Part shown: positions 1 to 8,070 of the stretch, piece after piece
How the letters are laid out: each line of letters starts with the position of its first letter
Position numbering within the stretch: position 1 is the stretch's first letter
Source: Clostridia bacterium
GTDB taxonomy: Bacteria > Bacillota > Clostridia > Christensenellales > CAG-917
Length of the DNA: 19,846 bases
Assembly (NCBI GenBank): GCA_900754695.1
Contig: CAAEDU010000098.1
Coordinates: 1 to 19,846 of the forward strand
Direction: 5' to 3'
Program-made: the position numbers and the translations under genes
Notes under the pieces: generated by a model
What the model saw: only the letters and a program-made list of their open reading frames with translations
What the model was told of the DNA's origin: nothing
Databases searched by the model: none

Positions 1-60
1 CGAAGGTGCCCCCTAAAACCGTGGGGCCCCTTCGGGGGGAATGGTTTTTGGGGGAACCCG

Positions 61-205
61 CAGGAGGGGGCTTAATCTTACTCCCATGTCAGAGGATGTT
101 AGCTTGTTTCAAACACGGGGGAGGAAAGCCCGAAGGGAAGGAGGGGGAAATCAAGATAACCCCCGAGACGAACAGTTTATTCGAAGCGTCTTTGAACACG
201 ACGAA
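61..205. repeat. interspersed repeat, copy 1
   Basis: This runs from CAGGAGGGGGCTTAA to TTTGAACACGACGAA and aligns with 251-437. Shared blocks include CTCCCATGTCAGAGGA, TCAAACACGGGGG, GGAAAGCCCGAA, GGAGGGGGAAATCAAGATAA and the CGTCTTTGA...ACGACGAA end. Where copy 2 has a 45-nt segment, copy 1 has only 5 nt (135-139). No coding function is apparent in either strand. Confidence 0.75.
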
Positions 206-250
206 CAGCTTGACAGAGCGCGCCTGAACACGACGAACCCCTTGCACCCA

Positions 251-437
251 CAGGAGGGGGCTCAACAACACTCCCATGTCAGAGGACGGTAGCCCATCTC
301 AAACACGGGGGGAGGAAAGCCCGAATGGGGCTCCCCGCAAAATGCATGCATTTTGTGGGGTCACCGGGTTGGAGGGGGAAATCAAGATAACCCCCCGAGG
401 CGAAAAGTCTGTTCGGAGCGTCTTTGAGTACGACGAA
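251..437. repeat. interspersed repeat, copy 2, with internal palindrome
   Basis: This is the second copy of the repeat at 61-205, in the same orientation. It differs by many point changes and by a 45-nt segment at 326-370 that replaces 5 nt of copy 1. That segment contains the 28-bp palindrome at 333-360. The copy ends inside the hairpin found just after smsB. Confidence 0.75.
333..360. repeat. 28-bp near-perfect palindrome
   Basis: The arms CCCCGCAAAATGCA (333-346) and TGCATTTTGTGGGG (347-360) are inverted repeats with a single G/A mismatch and no loop, centred on TGCATGCA. It sits only in repeat copy 2. It could be a protein-binding site, a mobile-element end or a cruciform-forming sequence; the sequence does not say which. 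Confidence 0.8.
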
Positions 438-462
438 GCCCCCATCAGAAGATGAGGGCTTT
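436..462 (-). terminator. hairpin downstream of smsB, possible terminator
   Basis: Arms 436-446 and 451-462 pair around an AGAA/TTCT tetraloop. The single mismatch becomes a G-U pair in minus-strand RNA, so the fold is better in the direction of the smsB transcript. It begins 28 nt after the smsB stop. There is no clear U-tract, so intrinsic termination is only a possibility. Confidence 0.4.
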
Positions 463-489
463 GACAAAGCAGGTCGCTGAATGAGAGCG

Positions 490-1407
490 TCAGTGGAGGA
501 AGCCTTTGATCACAGCGTCCTCTGCCTCCTTCTCCGTAAGCCCGAGGCTCATGAGTTTGATGAGCTGGTCGCCTGCGATCTTGCCCACCGCCGCTTCGTG
601 CACGAGGCTGGCGTCGGGGTGTGCGGCGTCGATCTGCGGGGTGGAGAGGATGCGCGCGCCGTCCAGGATGATGCCGTCGCATTCCACGTGTCCGAAACAG
701 CCGTTTTCGCCGATGACGTCTGAGTAGAACTCCTGGCGGGAAGTGCCCCTCGCGACGCTGCGGCTGACGATGTCGCAGGTGCTGTCTTTGCCTTTCAGGG
801 TGACGCGGAAGCGGGAGATCGCTTTCTCGTCGCCGTCGGTGAGCAGTTTTTCTTTGACGAGCAGTTTCGCGCCGTCGCCGACGACTGCCTCCGTCATCCT
901 GTCGGTGAAGGTGACGCCGCCGAGCTGAGTGGTGTCCATTTCGAGCACGGAGCCGCTCTCGAGGAAGGCGTTGGTGACGGGATCGAAGACGCGCTTGCTC
1001 CCTTGCACGCCCTCGCCGTAGTGGCGCTCGACATACTTCACGCGGGAGTTTTTGCCGAGGTGGAAGGTGTGCACTCCGTCGTGTTCCGCCTTGCCTTTGC
1101 CGGGGTTGTGGATGCCGCAGCCCGCGACGATGGTGACGTCCGCGTCCTCGCCGATGAAGAAGTCGTTGTAGACGGTGTCTTGAAAGTCGCCGACGGTGAG
1201 GATGACGGGGATGTGCACGCTCTTATTCTTGACGCCCGCGGCGACGATGATGTCGATGCCGGGCTTGTCCGTCTTTTGGACGATCTGTATCTCATCCGTG
1301 GAATTTGCGGCGAGTCTCTCGCCGTTTTTCCTGATGTTGAAGCTCCCTTCGGGTACGGAGTGCAGCTGAGCGATCTTTTCGAGAAGTTCGAGGTCGAGTT
1401 TTTCCAT
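490..1407 (-). CDS. sufB: SufB/SufD-family Fe-S cluster assembly protein (SmsB-like)
   Basis: This 305-residue protein is a scaffold of the SufBD family, which works with the SufC ATPase in the cytoplasm to build Fe-S clusters. It is shorter than classical SufB (~470 aa) and matches the minimal SMS type. The C-terminal core is clear: GHVECDG with Cys243, then LVHEAAVGKI with His270-Glu271, then a GLTEKEAEDAVIKGF ending. By alignment from memory, Cys243 and His270/Glu271 correspond to the functionally important Cys and His-Glu positions of E. coli SufB. The start at 1407 is chosen over an upstream in-frame ATG because AAGGAG lies just before it and the upstream extension only overlaps sufC. 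It follows sufC by 10 nt and is the last gene of the minus-strand operon. No sufS, sufU or second SufBD gene is present in the window. Confidence 0.9.
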   Translation of the reverse strand: MEKLDLELLEKIAQLHSVPEGSFNIRKNGERLAANSTDEIQIVQKTDKPGIDIIVAAGVKNKSVHIPVILTVGDFQDTVYNDFFIGEDADVTIVAGCGIHNPGKGKAEHDGVHTFHLGKNSRVKYVERHYGEGVQGSKRVFDPVTNAFLESGSVLEMDTTQLGGVTFTDRMTEAVVGDGAKLLVKEKLLTDGDEKAISRFRVTLKGKDSTCDIVSRSVARGTSRQEFYSDVIGENGCFGHVECDGIILDGARILSTPQIDAAHPDASLVHEAAVGKIAGDQLIKLMSLGLTEKEAEDAVIKGFLH

Positions 1408-1417
1408 AGGTCTCTCC

Positions 1418-2146
1418 TTATTCCGCCGAGAGGACGCCGCGGCGGCAGTAGGGCGCTCCAACGTCCGTGAGGGTGGGGAGGATCTCCTCCCGCGTGCCCA
1501 CGACGGGTTGGGCAGCCGAGTTGAGCACCACGATGCGATCCGCCGCTTGCAGGATCTTGTTCTGATGGCTGACGATGACGACGGTCTTGTCACGTAGCTT
1601 GTCAAAGACGCCGACGAGCTCGTCAAAGCTCCACAGGTCGATGCCCGCCTCCGGCTCGTCGAGGAGGAAGACTTCGCCGCCCTTGGCGAGAGCGGTGGCG
1701 AGCTCTATGCGCTTGAGCTCTCCGCCCGAGAGGGTGCCGTCCACGGGGCGGTCGATGTAGTCCTTGGCGCACAGACCCACCGTGTAGAGGAAGTTGCACG
1801 CCTCGCCCGTGGCGAGTTTTTTGCGGCAAGCCGCGCCAAGCAGATCGCGCACGGTGATGCCTTTGAAGCGTACGGGCTGCTGGAAGGCGATGGTGAAACC
1901 TTTCAGCGCGCGCTCCGTGACGGAGGCGTCCGTGATGTCTTCGCCGTTGAACAGGACGCGCCCGGAAGTGGGGCGGTCGATGCCCATGATGAGCTTTATG
2001 AGTGTGGATTTCCCGCTGCCGTTGTGCCCGGTGATGACGGTCACGGTCTTTTCCGGGAAGTCCAGCGAGACGTCCGAGAGGATGCGCCGAGCCTTGTCGG
2101 GGCGGTCGGCGTCCACATCGTAGCATATGTTTTTGAGCTGAAGCAT
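1418..2146 (-). CDS. sufC: SufC-type Fe-S assembly ATPase (SmsC-like)
   Basis: This 242-residue protein is a cytosolic ABC-type ATPase that powers the SufB scaffold rather than a transporter. It has Walker A GHNGSGKS (40-47), Q-loop FQQP (88-91), signature LSGGE (139-143), Walker B VFLLDEP (159-165) followed by EAGIDLW, and the H-loop His194 in VSHQ. The FQQP and DEPEAGID wording fits SufC well. It is a little shorter than many SufC proteins (~250 aa). The start has a strong AAGGAG site. The gene lies 24 nt after the permease gene and 10 nt before sufB, so co-transcription is likely. Assignment to SufC is firm; naming it SmsC reflects the two-gene context. Confidence 0.92.
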   Translation of the reverse strand: MLQLKNICYDVDADRPDKARRILSDVSLDFPEKTVTVITGHNGSGKSTLIKLIMGIDRPTSGRVLFNGEDITDASVTERALKGFTIAFQQPVRFKGITVRDLLGAACRKKLATGEACNFLYTVGLCAKDYIDRPVDGTLSGGELKRIELATALAKGGEVFLLDEPEAGIDLWSFDELVGVFDKLRDKTVVIVSHQNKILQAADRIVVLNSAAQPVVGTREEILPTLTDVGAPYCRRGVLSAE

Positions 2147-2170
2147 TGTTTCTCCTTTCCGCAGAGCGGA

Positions 2171-2974
2171 TCAGTCTTTGGTGCGGTAGTCGTGTTTGAG
2201 TTTGAGCGCCGTGATCACATGGCAGACGACGGTGAAGACGACGAGCATCGCGAGACAGACATATTCGTTGTATTGATACACCTGCCGCATGGGTCCGAGC
2301 CCCGTCACGTTGCCGATGACCGCGGTGCCGTACATCGAGGGCGTGATGAAATAGAACAGCTTCATCGCGCCTTCGAACTCGATGAGCACCCCCGCGAACA
2401 CCACCTGCAACACGATGATCACGATGATGGGCAGGATGGCGCTCTCCGATTTTTTGAGCAGAGCGGACACCGTGAGCCCGAGCGCCGTCACGCAGTAGTT
2501 GGTGAGGAAGAGCGCCAGCAGGATGAAGAAGAGGGTGCGGGCGGGATCGGACATATTGTAATCTATAAAGGCGAGACTGCCGAAGGTTATCACCATAGAT
2601 TGCAAAAGTCCGACTATGCCGAGCGCCGTGATCTTGGACGCGAGATAGGCTACGAGGTCGACGCCGCCGAACACCTCGCGCCCCAGCACTTCGCGCTCTT
2701 TGCATATCTCGCGATAGCTGTTCAGGAGCCCCATCAGCGCCGCAGAGAACGCGAGCAGGAAGGGGGTGGTGTGCGCCGACGTCACATGCCGCCACGGCTC
2801 GTAGAAGGTGCCGTCCTCATACACGAAGGAGATGATGATGAGCAGCAGCACCGGTTGCAGGATGAGGGGCACGATGTACCACGGGCTCGTGACGATCTGC
2901 CTGAGATAGCGCGCGAGGAGCACGCGGTATTGTATGAGGTTGGTGCGGGGAGTGAAATCACGCGTCTTTTTCAT
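2171..2974 (-). CDS. ABC-2 type (ABCG-like) transporter permease
   Basis: This 267-residue membrane protein has about six transmembrane segments, the usual size of an ABC-2 permease half. After the second segment it carries the ICKEREVLGREVFGG stretch, typical of the coupling helix of ABCG-family permeases (compare the ..REREV.. motif). Its ATG lies inside the last codons of the upstream FHA-ABC ATPase gene, a 17-nt overlap, with a GGGAGG site within that gene. It is therefore almost certainly the membrane partner of that ATPase. In mycobacterial Rv1747-type proteins the FHA, ATPase and permease parts are one chain; here they are split in two. The substrate cannot be told from sequence. Confidence 0.88.
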   Translation of the reverse strand: MKKTRDFTPRTNLIQYRVLLARYLRQIVTSPWYIVPLILQPVLLLIIISFVYEDGTFYEPWRHVTSAHTTPFLLAFSAALMGLLNSYREICKEREVLGREVFGGVDLVAYLASKITALGIVGLLQSMVITFGSLAFIDYNMSDPARTLFFILLALFLTNYCVTALGLTVSALLKKSESAILPIIVIIVLQVVFAGVLIEFEGAMKLFYFITPSMYGTAVIGNVTGLGPMRQVYQYNEYVCLAMLVVFTVVCHVITALKLKHDYRTKD

Positions 2975-5162
2975 CTCGCACCTCCCCGTCGTCGGCGCGC
3001 GCCGCGCCCGCGTCCTTTTCCGCTTTCACGGCAGCGTCTCCGTCCCCGTTTTCCCCCTCCGCGGAAGGGGTGCGCTTTGCGGTTTTTTTCCTGCTTCTCG
3101 CGCGCGAATGCTCCGGAAGCTGTTGCGGCGGCGCGTCCGCTCCGCTCGCAGCGTTGTCAATAATGAGGGTTGAAACATCGTTTTTTAGCGTTTCAACACC
3201 GTTTTCTGTCGTTTGGACGTTTTCGTCCGCCGCTTTGCCGTCGCCGCTTCGTGCGCTCGCCGCGCCGCTTTCGAGGACGGTTTCCGAGGCGTCTGTGGAA
3301 GGGTTCGTCTCCGCTTTCGCGCCCTCTTCCCGAGCGTCACCGAGAGGTGCGTCCGAGAGCGCGGGAGAGGGGAGAGCGCTTGTCTCGCCGCCGTCCGCGA
3401 CTAAGCTTCCCGCTTCGCGCGCCGCGTCGTTTTCCGTCTCGTGCGCGGCTGCGTTTGTCGCCTCTCGCACGGTGCGGCGGCGTTTGCGGGAGGGCTTTTC
3501 CGAGGGAGCGTCCGAGACGTCATCGGCGGCTTTCGGGGCGGTTTCCGTCCCCGCGGTCTCGCCGTTGCGTTTGGCTTTGCGCGCCGCCTTCCATTGCGCC
3601 GCCTTTTCCGAGAGTTTCTTTTTGGCGGGAGCTTCCGCCGCCTGTTCCGCCGCGGTCTCCTTCACCGTCTTTTTGCCGCTTTCGGGCGGGAGCATGTTGA
3701 GCTTCGCGTCGGGATAAGTCGCCAGGAAGGTCTTGTAGAGCTCCTTATAGTATTCGCCGGAGCGGTATTTGTGCTCGAAATAGGCGCAGAGGGTCTCGTC
3801 GTTAAGCGCCGCGAAGATGCGGGAGTAGCTCTTGCGGTTGAAGTAGCGGAAGACTTCGTCGTGCCTGCCGAAGAAGCACAGTCTGCCGTTCCTGCCCAGG
3901 AAGGCGATCTTGTCGCACTTGTCGAGGTTCTCCATCGCGTGGGTGATGACGACGATGGTGCGCCCCTTCACGGTGAGGTCTTTGAGCAGATCCATCATCT
4001 CGAGGTCGAGGTCGGGGGAGAGCCCGCTCGTCGGCTCGTCGAGGAAGATGACCTTGGGGTCGGAGAGCAGTTCCATGGCGATGGACACCCTCTTGCGCTG
4101 TCCGCCGGAGAGGGAGGAGATCTTCAGGTTTTCCCGCCCGGTGAGGCGCACGTCGGCGATGGCTTCCTTGACGCGCTCTCTCACCTCCGCCTTGGACATG
4201 TTGGTGCGCATGCGCAGCATAGCGGTGTAGAAGAGACCCTCCGCGACGGTGAGGTCGTCGTGCATGATGTCCTTTTGGGGGACGTAGCCCATCACGGACT
4301 TGTAGGTCTTGATGTTGTCGTAATAGTCGTTGGTGTCGTAATAGATGCCGCCTCCCGTTGCGGGACGGATGCCGTTGAGGCAGTCCAGGAGGGTGGATTT
4401 CCCCGTGCCGGAGCCGCCCACGATGGCGACGAATGAGCCCGGTTCGATGCGGAAAGACACCTCGCTCACCAGCTTCACCTTGCCGCGGGAACGGCGGTCG
4501 GTCACCTCTTTTGTGACGCCGACGGCGTCGATCTGTATGCCCGCGGGAGAGGTGGAATAGAGCAACTTGCGGTCAAAGAAAGTGTACGCCGCGGTGGGGA
4601 TGGAGATGCGGTCGTAGTCCCCGAGCCGCGCCCTTCTCACCTTGCGGTTGTTGACGAAGGTGCCGCTCATGCTCCTGAGGTCCTCGATGAAATACTCCCC
4701 GTTGTCGCACACGATGCGGAAGTGCTTTTCGGACACCATGGGGCTGTCCACCGTGATGTCGCAGGAGGGGGAGCGCCCCACTACGGTGAGAGTGCGGTGG
4801 GAGAGGTCGAAATTGCTGCCGCCGCGTCTGCCGGAGATCTTTTTCACGGCGGAGATCTTCACGGTGTCGCCGCGGCGTTCCCCCGCCTTGCGGATGACGA
4901 CGTCGCCGTCGAACTTCACCACGGGACGACGGAAGCGTTTCCCGCCCGCGAGCGCCTCGGATTTGTAGCCTTCCGGGGTGAGATCCTCCACATACCAGAC
5001 GTTGTTCTTCTGCAGGAAGCGGAGCTGTTCCGGCGCCACGAAAAAGGACTTGATCACCACATCGCAGGTGCGTTTTGAGCCCACGACAAACTCCTTCTTC
5101 TCCTCGCTGTCGAAGAAGTCGAAAAGTTCGCCGTTGCTGATTTTGAGGATCAGATTGCTCAT
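2958..5162 (-). CDS. FHA-domain ABC transporter ATPase with long charged tail
   Basis: This 734-residue protein has four parts. Residues ~3-90 form a degenerate FHA-like domain. Residues ~122-197 form a canonical FHA domain with VVGRS (127-131), SEKH (144-147) and GTFVNN (167-172), the phosphothreonine-binding pattern. Residues ~210-445 form an ABCG-type ATPase: Walker A GGSGTGKS (249-256), signature LSGGQ (351-355), Walker B VIFLDEP (371-377), His408. Residues ~497-734 are a low-complexity Ala/Glu/Lys/Thr-rich tail, probably disordered. The start at 5162 is preferred because the predicted promoter covers upstream in-frame ATGs and GGTGGTGA precedes this one. The gene overlaps its permease by 17 nt and heads the operon that includes sufC-sufB. 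The architecture suggests a transporter controlled by Ser/Thr phosphorylation; the kinase is not in this window. Confidence 0.88.
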   Translation of the reverse strand: MSNLILKISNGELFDFFDSEEKKEFVVGSKRTCDVVIKSFFVAPEQLRFLQKNNVWYVEDLTPEGYKSEALAGGKRFRRPVVKFDGDVVIRKAGERRGDTVKISAVKKISGRRGGSNFDLSHRTLTVVGRSPSCDITVDSPMVSEKHFRIVCDNGEYFIEDLRSMSGTFVNNRKVRRARLGDYDRISIPTAAYTFFDRKLLYSTSPAGIQIDAVGVTKEVTDRRSRGKVKLVSEVSFRIEPGSFVAIVGGSGTGKSTLLDCLNGIRPATGGGIYYDTNDYYDNIKTYKSVMGYVPQKDIMHDDLTVAEGLFYTAMLRMRTNMSKAEVRERVKEAIADVRLTGRENLKISSLSGGQRKRVSIAMELLSDPKVIFLDEPTSGLSPDLDLEMMDLLKDLTVKGRTIVVITHAMENLDKCDKIAFLGRNGRLCFFGRHDEVFRYFNRKSYSRIFAALNDETLCAYFEHKYRSGEYYKELYKTFLATYPDAKLNMLPPESGKKTVKETAAEQAAEAPAKKKLSEKAAQWKAARKAKRNGETAGTETAPKAADDVSDAPSEKPSRKRRRTVREATNAAAHETENDAAREAGSLVADGGETSALPSPALSDAPLGDAREEGAKAETNPSTDASETVLESGAASARSGDGKAADENVQTTENGVETLKNDVSTLIIDNAASGADAPPQQLPEHSRARSRKKTAKRTPSAEGENGDGDAAVKAEKDAGAARADDGEVRDEKDA

Positions 5163-5189
5163 GTTCACCACCGGATGCGTAGTAAAAAA

Positions 5190-5218
5190 ATTATAACTCA
5201 TTTTTTCCCCGAAAGCAA
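5190..5218 (-). promoter_or_regulatory. sigma-A-like promoter of the FHA-ABC/suf operon
   Basis: On the minus strand, TTGCTT (5213-5218) is followed by a 17-bp spacer and a perfect TATAAT (5190-5195). Transcription would start around 5183, some 20 nt before the ATG at 5162. This supports that start codon and rules against in-frame ATGs at 5201 and 5399. Confidence 0.65.
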
Positions 5219-5437
5219 GCCGAACATTCCTGTCCGCAGCGAGACAAGAGTGGGAAAAGCGGACTTTTTTGAGGGCGCGGGGAGGGAAGGGGCGTCCCGT
5301 CCGTCCGACGGGGCGGGCGGCGCCGCGCGCGTCGCGGAGAAAAATTGCAAACTTTGCTCCGACTGTATCGATTTTTGACACATTATTAGACAAAAGCAAA
5401 TATTTAGAAACTTTTTACGGATATGGGCGCAAAACGC

Positions 5438-5466
5438 TTGACACGCGCGCGAAATCAGGGTATCTT
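5438..5466 (+). promoter_or_regulatory. sigma-A-like promoter of the ABC/surface-protein operon
   Basis: A perfect -35 TTGACA (5438-5443), a 17-bp spacer and TATCTT (5461-5466) fit a housekeeping promoter. The start point would fall near 5473, giving a leader of about 150 nt before the ATG at 5627. Confidence 0.65.
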
Positions 5467-5626
5467 ACAATAAAATTAAATGTTTATGTGAAGTTAATTA
5501 TATTTTAAGTTTTTCGGTTTTGAATAGGGAAGCCACGGTGCGGGGAAAGGAGAGAACACGATCGGCGGATAGTTGTCTGCAGGACGCAGAAACTTATCAC
5601 GTCATATAGATGAAGACGAGGTCTGA

Positions 5627-6388
5627 ATGAAAAGGAAAGAGGTCTCGGCGGTCGCGGCTGACGCGCCCGCCGTCAAAGTCGTCGGTCTGAGAAAAAAATA
5701 TCCGCGTGCGGCGGAATACGCCGTGGGCGGCATTTCCTTTGAGGTGCAGAGAGGGGAGATCGTGGGCTTGCTCGGTCACAACGGCGCAGGCAAATCCACC
5801 ACTCTCAAATGCCTCACCGGGATGCTGCCTTATAAGGAAGGGGAGATCTCCGTCTTCGGCGTCCCCGTCAAGGGCGACGCGACGGAGGCGAAGGCGCACT
5901 TCGGTTTTGTCACGGACGATCATGCGGTGTTCTCCAAGATGACGGGGATGGAATATATCGCGTTCATGGCGGACATCTACGGCGTGCCCAAGGAGGTGCG
6001 CGAGGAGCGCCTCGGCGAGCTGCAGAAATGTTTCGGGCTGGGCGACAGGATAGAGAGCCTCATCAGCAGCTATTCCCACGGCATGAAGCAGAAGATCTGC
6101 ATGATGGGCAGCCTCATCCACGCTCCCGAGCTCTGGATCCTGGACGAGCCCATGCTCGGGCTTGACCCCACCACGATGAACGCGGTGTCCGAGTTCATGC
6201 GCGAATATGCCGAAAAGGGCGGGGCGGTGCTGTTCTCCACCCACAACCTCGACGCGGTGCGCCGCATCTGCGACCGCGCCATCGTGATACGCGGCGGTCT
6301 CATCGAAGCGGATATGTCCGTGCGCGGCATCGGCGACGGCGAGCTGCTCGAGCGTTTCTTCCTGCACGGAGAGGAGGGGGAAGAATGA
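5627..6388 (+). CDS. ABC transporter ATP-binding protein
   Basis: This 253-residue protein energises the membrane partner encoded next. It has Walker A GHNGAGKS (50-57), a divergent signature YSHGMKQK (149-156), Walker B LWILDEP (169-175) with GLDP as the D-loop, and the H-loop His206 in STH. The Q-loop position reads FVTDDH, lacking Gln, which is common in ATPases that serve ABC-2-like exporters. The start is preceded by GAGG about 8 nt upstream. Its stop overlaps the permease start as ATGA, so the two are translationally coupled. The closest functional class is export ATPases (CcmA-like, antibiotic or bacteriocin exporters). The substrate is not deducible. Confidence 0.9.
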   Translation: MKRKEVSAVAADAPAVKVVGLRKKYPRAAEYAVGGISFEVQRGEIVGLLGHNGAGKSTTLKCLTGMLPYKEGEISVFGVPVKGDATEAKAHFGFVTDDHAVFSKMTGMEYIAFMADIYGVPKEVREERLGELQKCFGLGDRIESLISSYSHGMKQKICMMGSLIHAPELWILDEPMLGLDPTTMNAVSEFMREYAEKGGAVLFSTHNLDAVRRICDRAIVIRGGLIEADMSVRGIGDGELLERFFLHGEEGEE

Positions 6389-8070
6389 CCCTCCGCACCG
6401 CAGGCATACTCCTCAAAAAGGAAGCGGGCGAATTTTTCGGCGACTTCACGCGCGCACGAAAGAGCGCGGACATCCCGGGCAAACTGCTTTCTCTCGCGCT
6501 CGCGGCGGCGATCGTCACCTTCGCGTGCTTCGTGCTGAAACGCTTTGCGGACATGTATCTCGGCATCGAGGTCAACCGCGTCGAAGCGCCTTACACCCGC
6601 CTTTACGAGCTGACGACGGCGATCTATGCCGTGCTCATCCTCGTCAACGTCATCGGCGGGGTGCGCAACATCAACCGCTCCATCTTCGGCAGCGACGACC
6701 TGCGCATCTTCGTGACTCTGCCCGTGTCGTCGAGCGCCATGTACATCGCCAAGATGGCGGTGGCTTATCTCAAACAGTTCATCTTCGGATTTTTCACCGT
6801 GCTGCCCGTCAGCGTTACCCTCGCGACCTGCATCGACCTCGGGGCGCAGTTCTACGGCATGACGGTGCTCATCCTCTTTTTCATGCCGCTCATCTCGCTC
6901 GCGGTGGGAAGCGTGCTCGCGCTCCCCGTGCACATGCTGACGGAGGCGGTGGCGTCGCGCTACGTCATCTCCCTCATCGTCGCGACGGGAGTCACGGCTC
7001 TGGCGTTCTGGCTCTATTCCGCCGTGCTGGATTTCATCGCAAACCTCATCTCGACGGGGGACGCGCGCTACTTTTTCGACGCGGAGACCATGCGCGAGAT
7101 AGCGCGGGTGACGGAGAAGCTGTTCCCGGCGTCGTGCTTTGCGGATATGCTGCTCACGGGCGACGCGGGCGAAGGTTTCGGCTGGGTGCTGCTCGTCACG
7201 GCGGCGCTGACGGCGGCGGGAGTGACCGTGGGCAGGCTCATGCTCGTGCCCGCGGCGCAGAACAAGCTCTTTTCGCTGAGCAGCCGTCATGTCTATAAGG
7301 GTCACGGCATGCCCGCGCCCCGTCCCGTCTTTGCGACGTTCATGAAGAAGGAGTTCGTGCAGGTGCTGCGCACTCCCTCTTACGCATTCAGATATTTCTC
7401 CACCGCCATCATCATGCCCCTCATGGTCTATTTCTGTATGGACATCTTTTCCGAGCTGGTCGGGATGCTGGTGTTCGTGAACTGCGACCTTGAGATCGCG
7501 GTCTTCCTCATCGTGATGTTCGGCATCCTCACCAACACTTACTGCGCGGGCAATATCAGCCGCGACGGGGAGTTCTTCTTCACCATGAAGACTTTGCCGG
7601 TCAACTACCGCACCGTGATAGGCGCCAAGGTGGCGTTCTGCTTCATCGGGGCGGCGGTGCCGACGGCGGTGAGCGTGGCGCTGGTGGGCGGTCTCGGCTA
7701 TGTGAACGCATGGCAGTCCGTCTATCTGCTCGCGGTGACGCTCGCGATCTCGGCGGCGCAGATATGCTTCGCGACCCGCCGCGACCTCGGACACCCCCGC
7801 TTTGCGAGCTTTGAGGGCGCGAGCGCGGACGAGAACGATTCCACGGTGTCCGTGCTGGTCATCATCGGGCTTGCGGTGTCCGCTGTCATCGGGGTGCTGG
7901 CGCTCTATTCGGGCATCTATCTCAAGATCTCGGGCGGCGAGGCGTTCGGCGAGACGGTGGCGACGGCGAGCGTCGGAGCCATCGCGGCGGCGCTGCTCAT
8001 CGGCGCTCTCGTTTATCTCTTCGTCGGGCTTGACAAAAAATACAGAGCGGTGAGCGGAGGCAAGGCATGA
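6385..8070 (+). CDS. large ABC exporter permease, about 12 TM segments
   Basis: This 561-residue integral membrane protein is the partner of the preceding ATPase. I count about twelve hydrophobic segments in two groups of six, as if two ABC-2 permease halves were joined. The N-terminus begins with a cytoplasmic amphipathic stretch (LLKKEAGEFFGDF). The central cytoplasmic segment ATFMKKEFVQVLRTPSYAFR repeats that style, as expected for a duplicated fold. Motifs such as IFGSDDLRIFVTLPVS and DGEFFFTMKTLPV resemble each other and occur in this class of putative exporters. It starts by ATGA overlap with the ATPase and ends by ATGA overlap with the secreted protein, so all three are one translational unit. 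Confidence 0.87.
   Translation: MTLRTAGILLKKEAGEFFGDFTRARKSADIPGKLLSLALAAAIVTFACFVLKRFADMYLGIEVNRVEAPYTRLYELTTAIYAVLILVNVIGGVRNINRSIFGSDDLRIFVTLPVSSSAMYIAKMAVAYLKQFIFGFFTVLPVSVTLATCIDLGAQFYGMTVLILFFMPLISLAVGSVLALPVHMLTEAVASRYVISLIVATGVTALAFWLYSAVLDFIANLISTGDARYFFDAETMREIARVTEKLFPASCFADMLLTGDAGEGFGWVLLVTAALTAAGVTVGRLMLVPAAQNKLFSLSSRHVYKGHGMPAPRPVFATFMKKEFVQVLRTPSYAFRYFSTAIIMPLMVYFCMDIFSELVGMLVFVNCDLEIAVFLIVMFGILTNTYCAGNISRDGEFFFTMKTLPVNYRTVIGAKVAFCFIGAAVPTAVSVALVGGLGYVNAWQSVYLLAVTLAISAAQICFATRRDLGHPRFASFEGASADENDSTVSVLVIIGLAVSAVIGVLALYSGIYLKISGGEAFGETVATASVGAIAAALLIGALVYLFVGLDKKYRAVSGGKA

Larger units (their letters stand above)
1..489. other. non-coding region with repeats, downstream of smsB
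   Basis: I see no credible gene here. The short open frames lack good ribosome binding sites and run through repeated sequence. A hairpin lies at 2-34: arms 1-12 and 23-34 match with one mismatch. Two diverged repeat copies follow (listed separately). A 13-base word, GAACACGACGAAC, occurs at 194-206 and again at 226-238, with a variant ending the second copy near 425-437. The region lies just after the 3' end of the minus-strand smsB gene. Confidence 0.7.
5163..5626. other. divergent intergenic region
   Basis: These 464 bp separate the two divergent operons and I see no gene in them. They hold one promoter for each direction (listed separately). A GC-rich hairpin has arms 5293-5301 and 5307-5315. 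A second TTGACA lies at 5375-5380 without a convincing -10. The stretch 5381-5515 is strikingly AT-rich against its surroundings. A small hairpin (5576-5580 with 5586-5590) lies in the leader of the plus-strand operon. Confidence 0.6.

Noticed and set aside
5163..5399. Upstream in-frame starts of the FHA-ABC ATPase at 5201 and 5399
   Set aside because: The predicted promoter TTGCTT-17-TATAAT lies within that stretch, and the extra residues do not resemble an FHA domain.
5906..5930. Missing Q-loop glutamine in the exporter ATPase
   Set aside because: Asp or Glu at this place is common in ATPases of ABC-2-type exporters, and the other motifs are intact, so it is not evidence of a broken gene.
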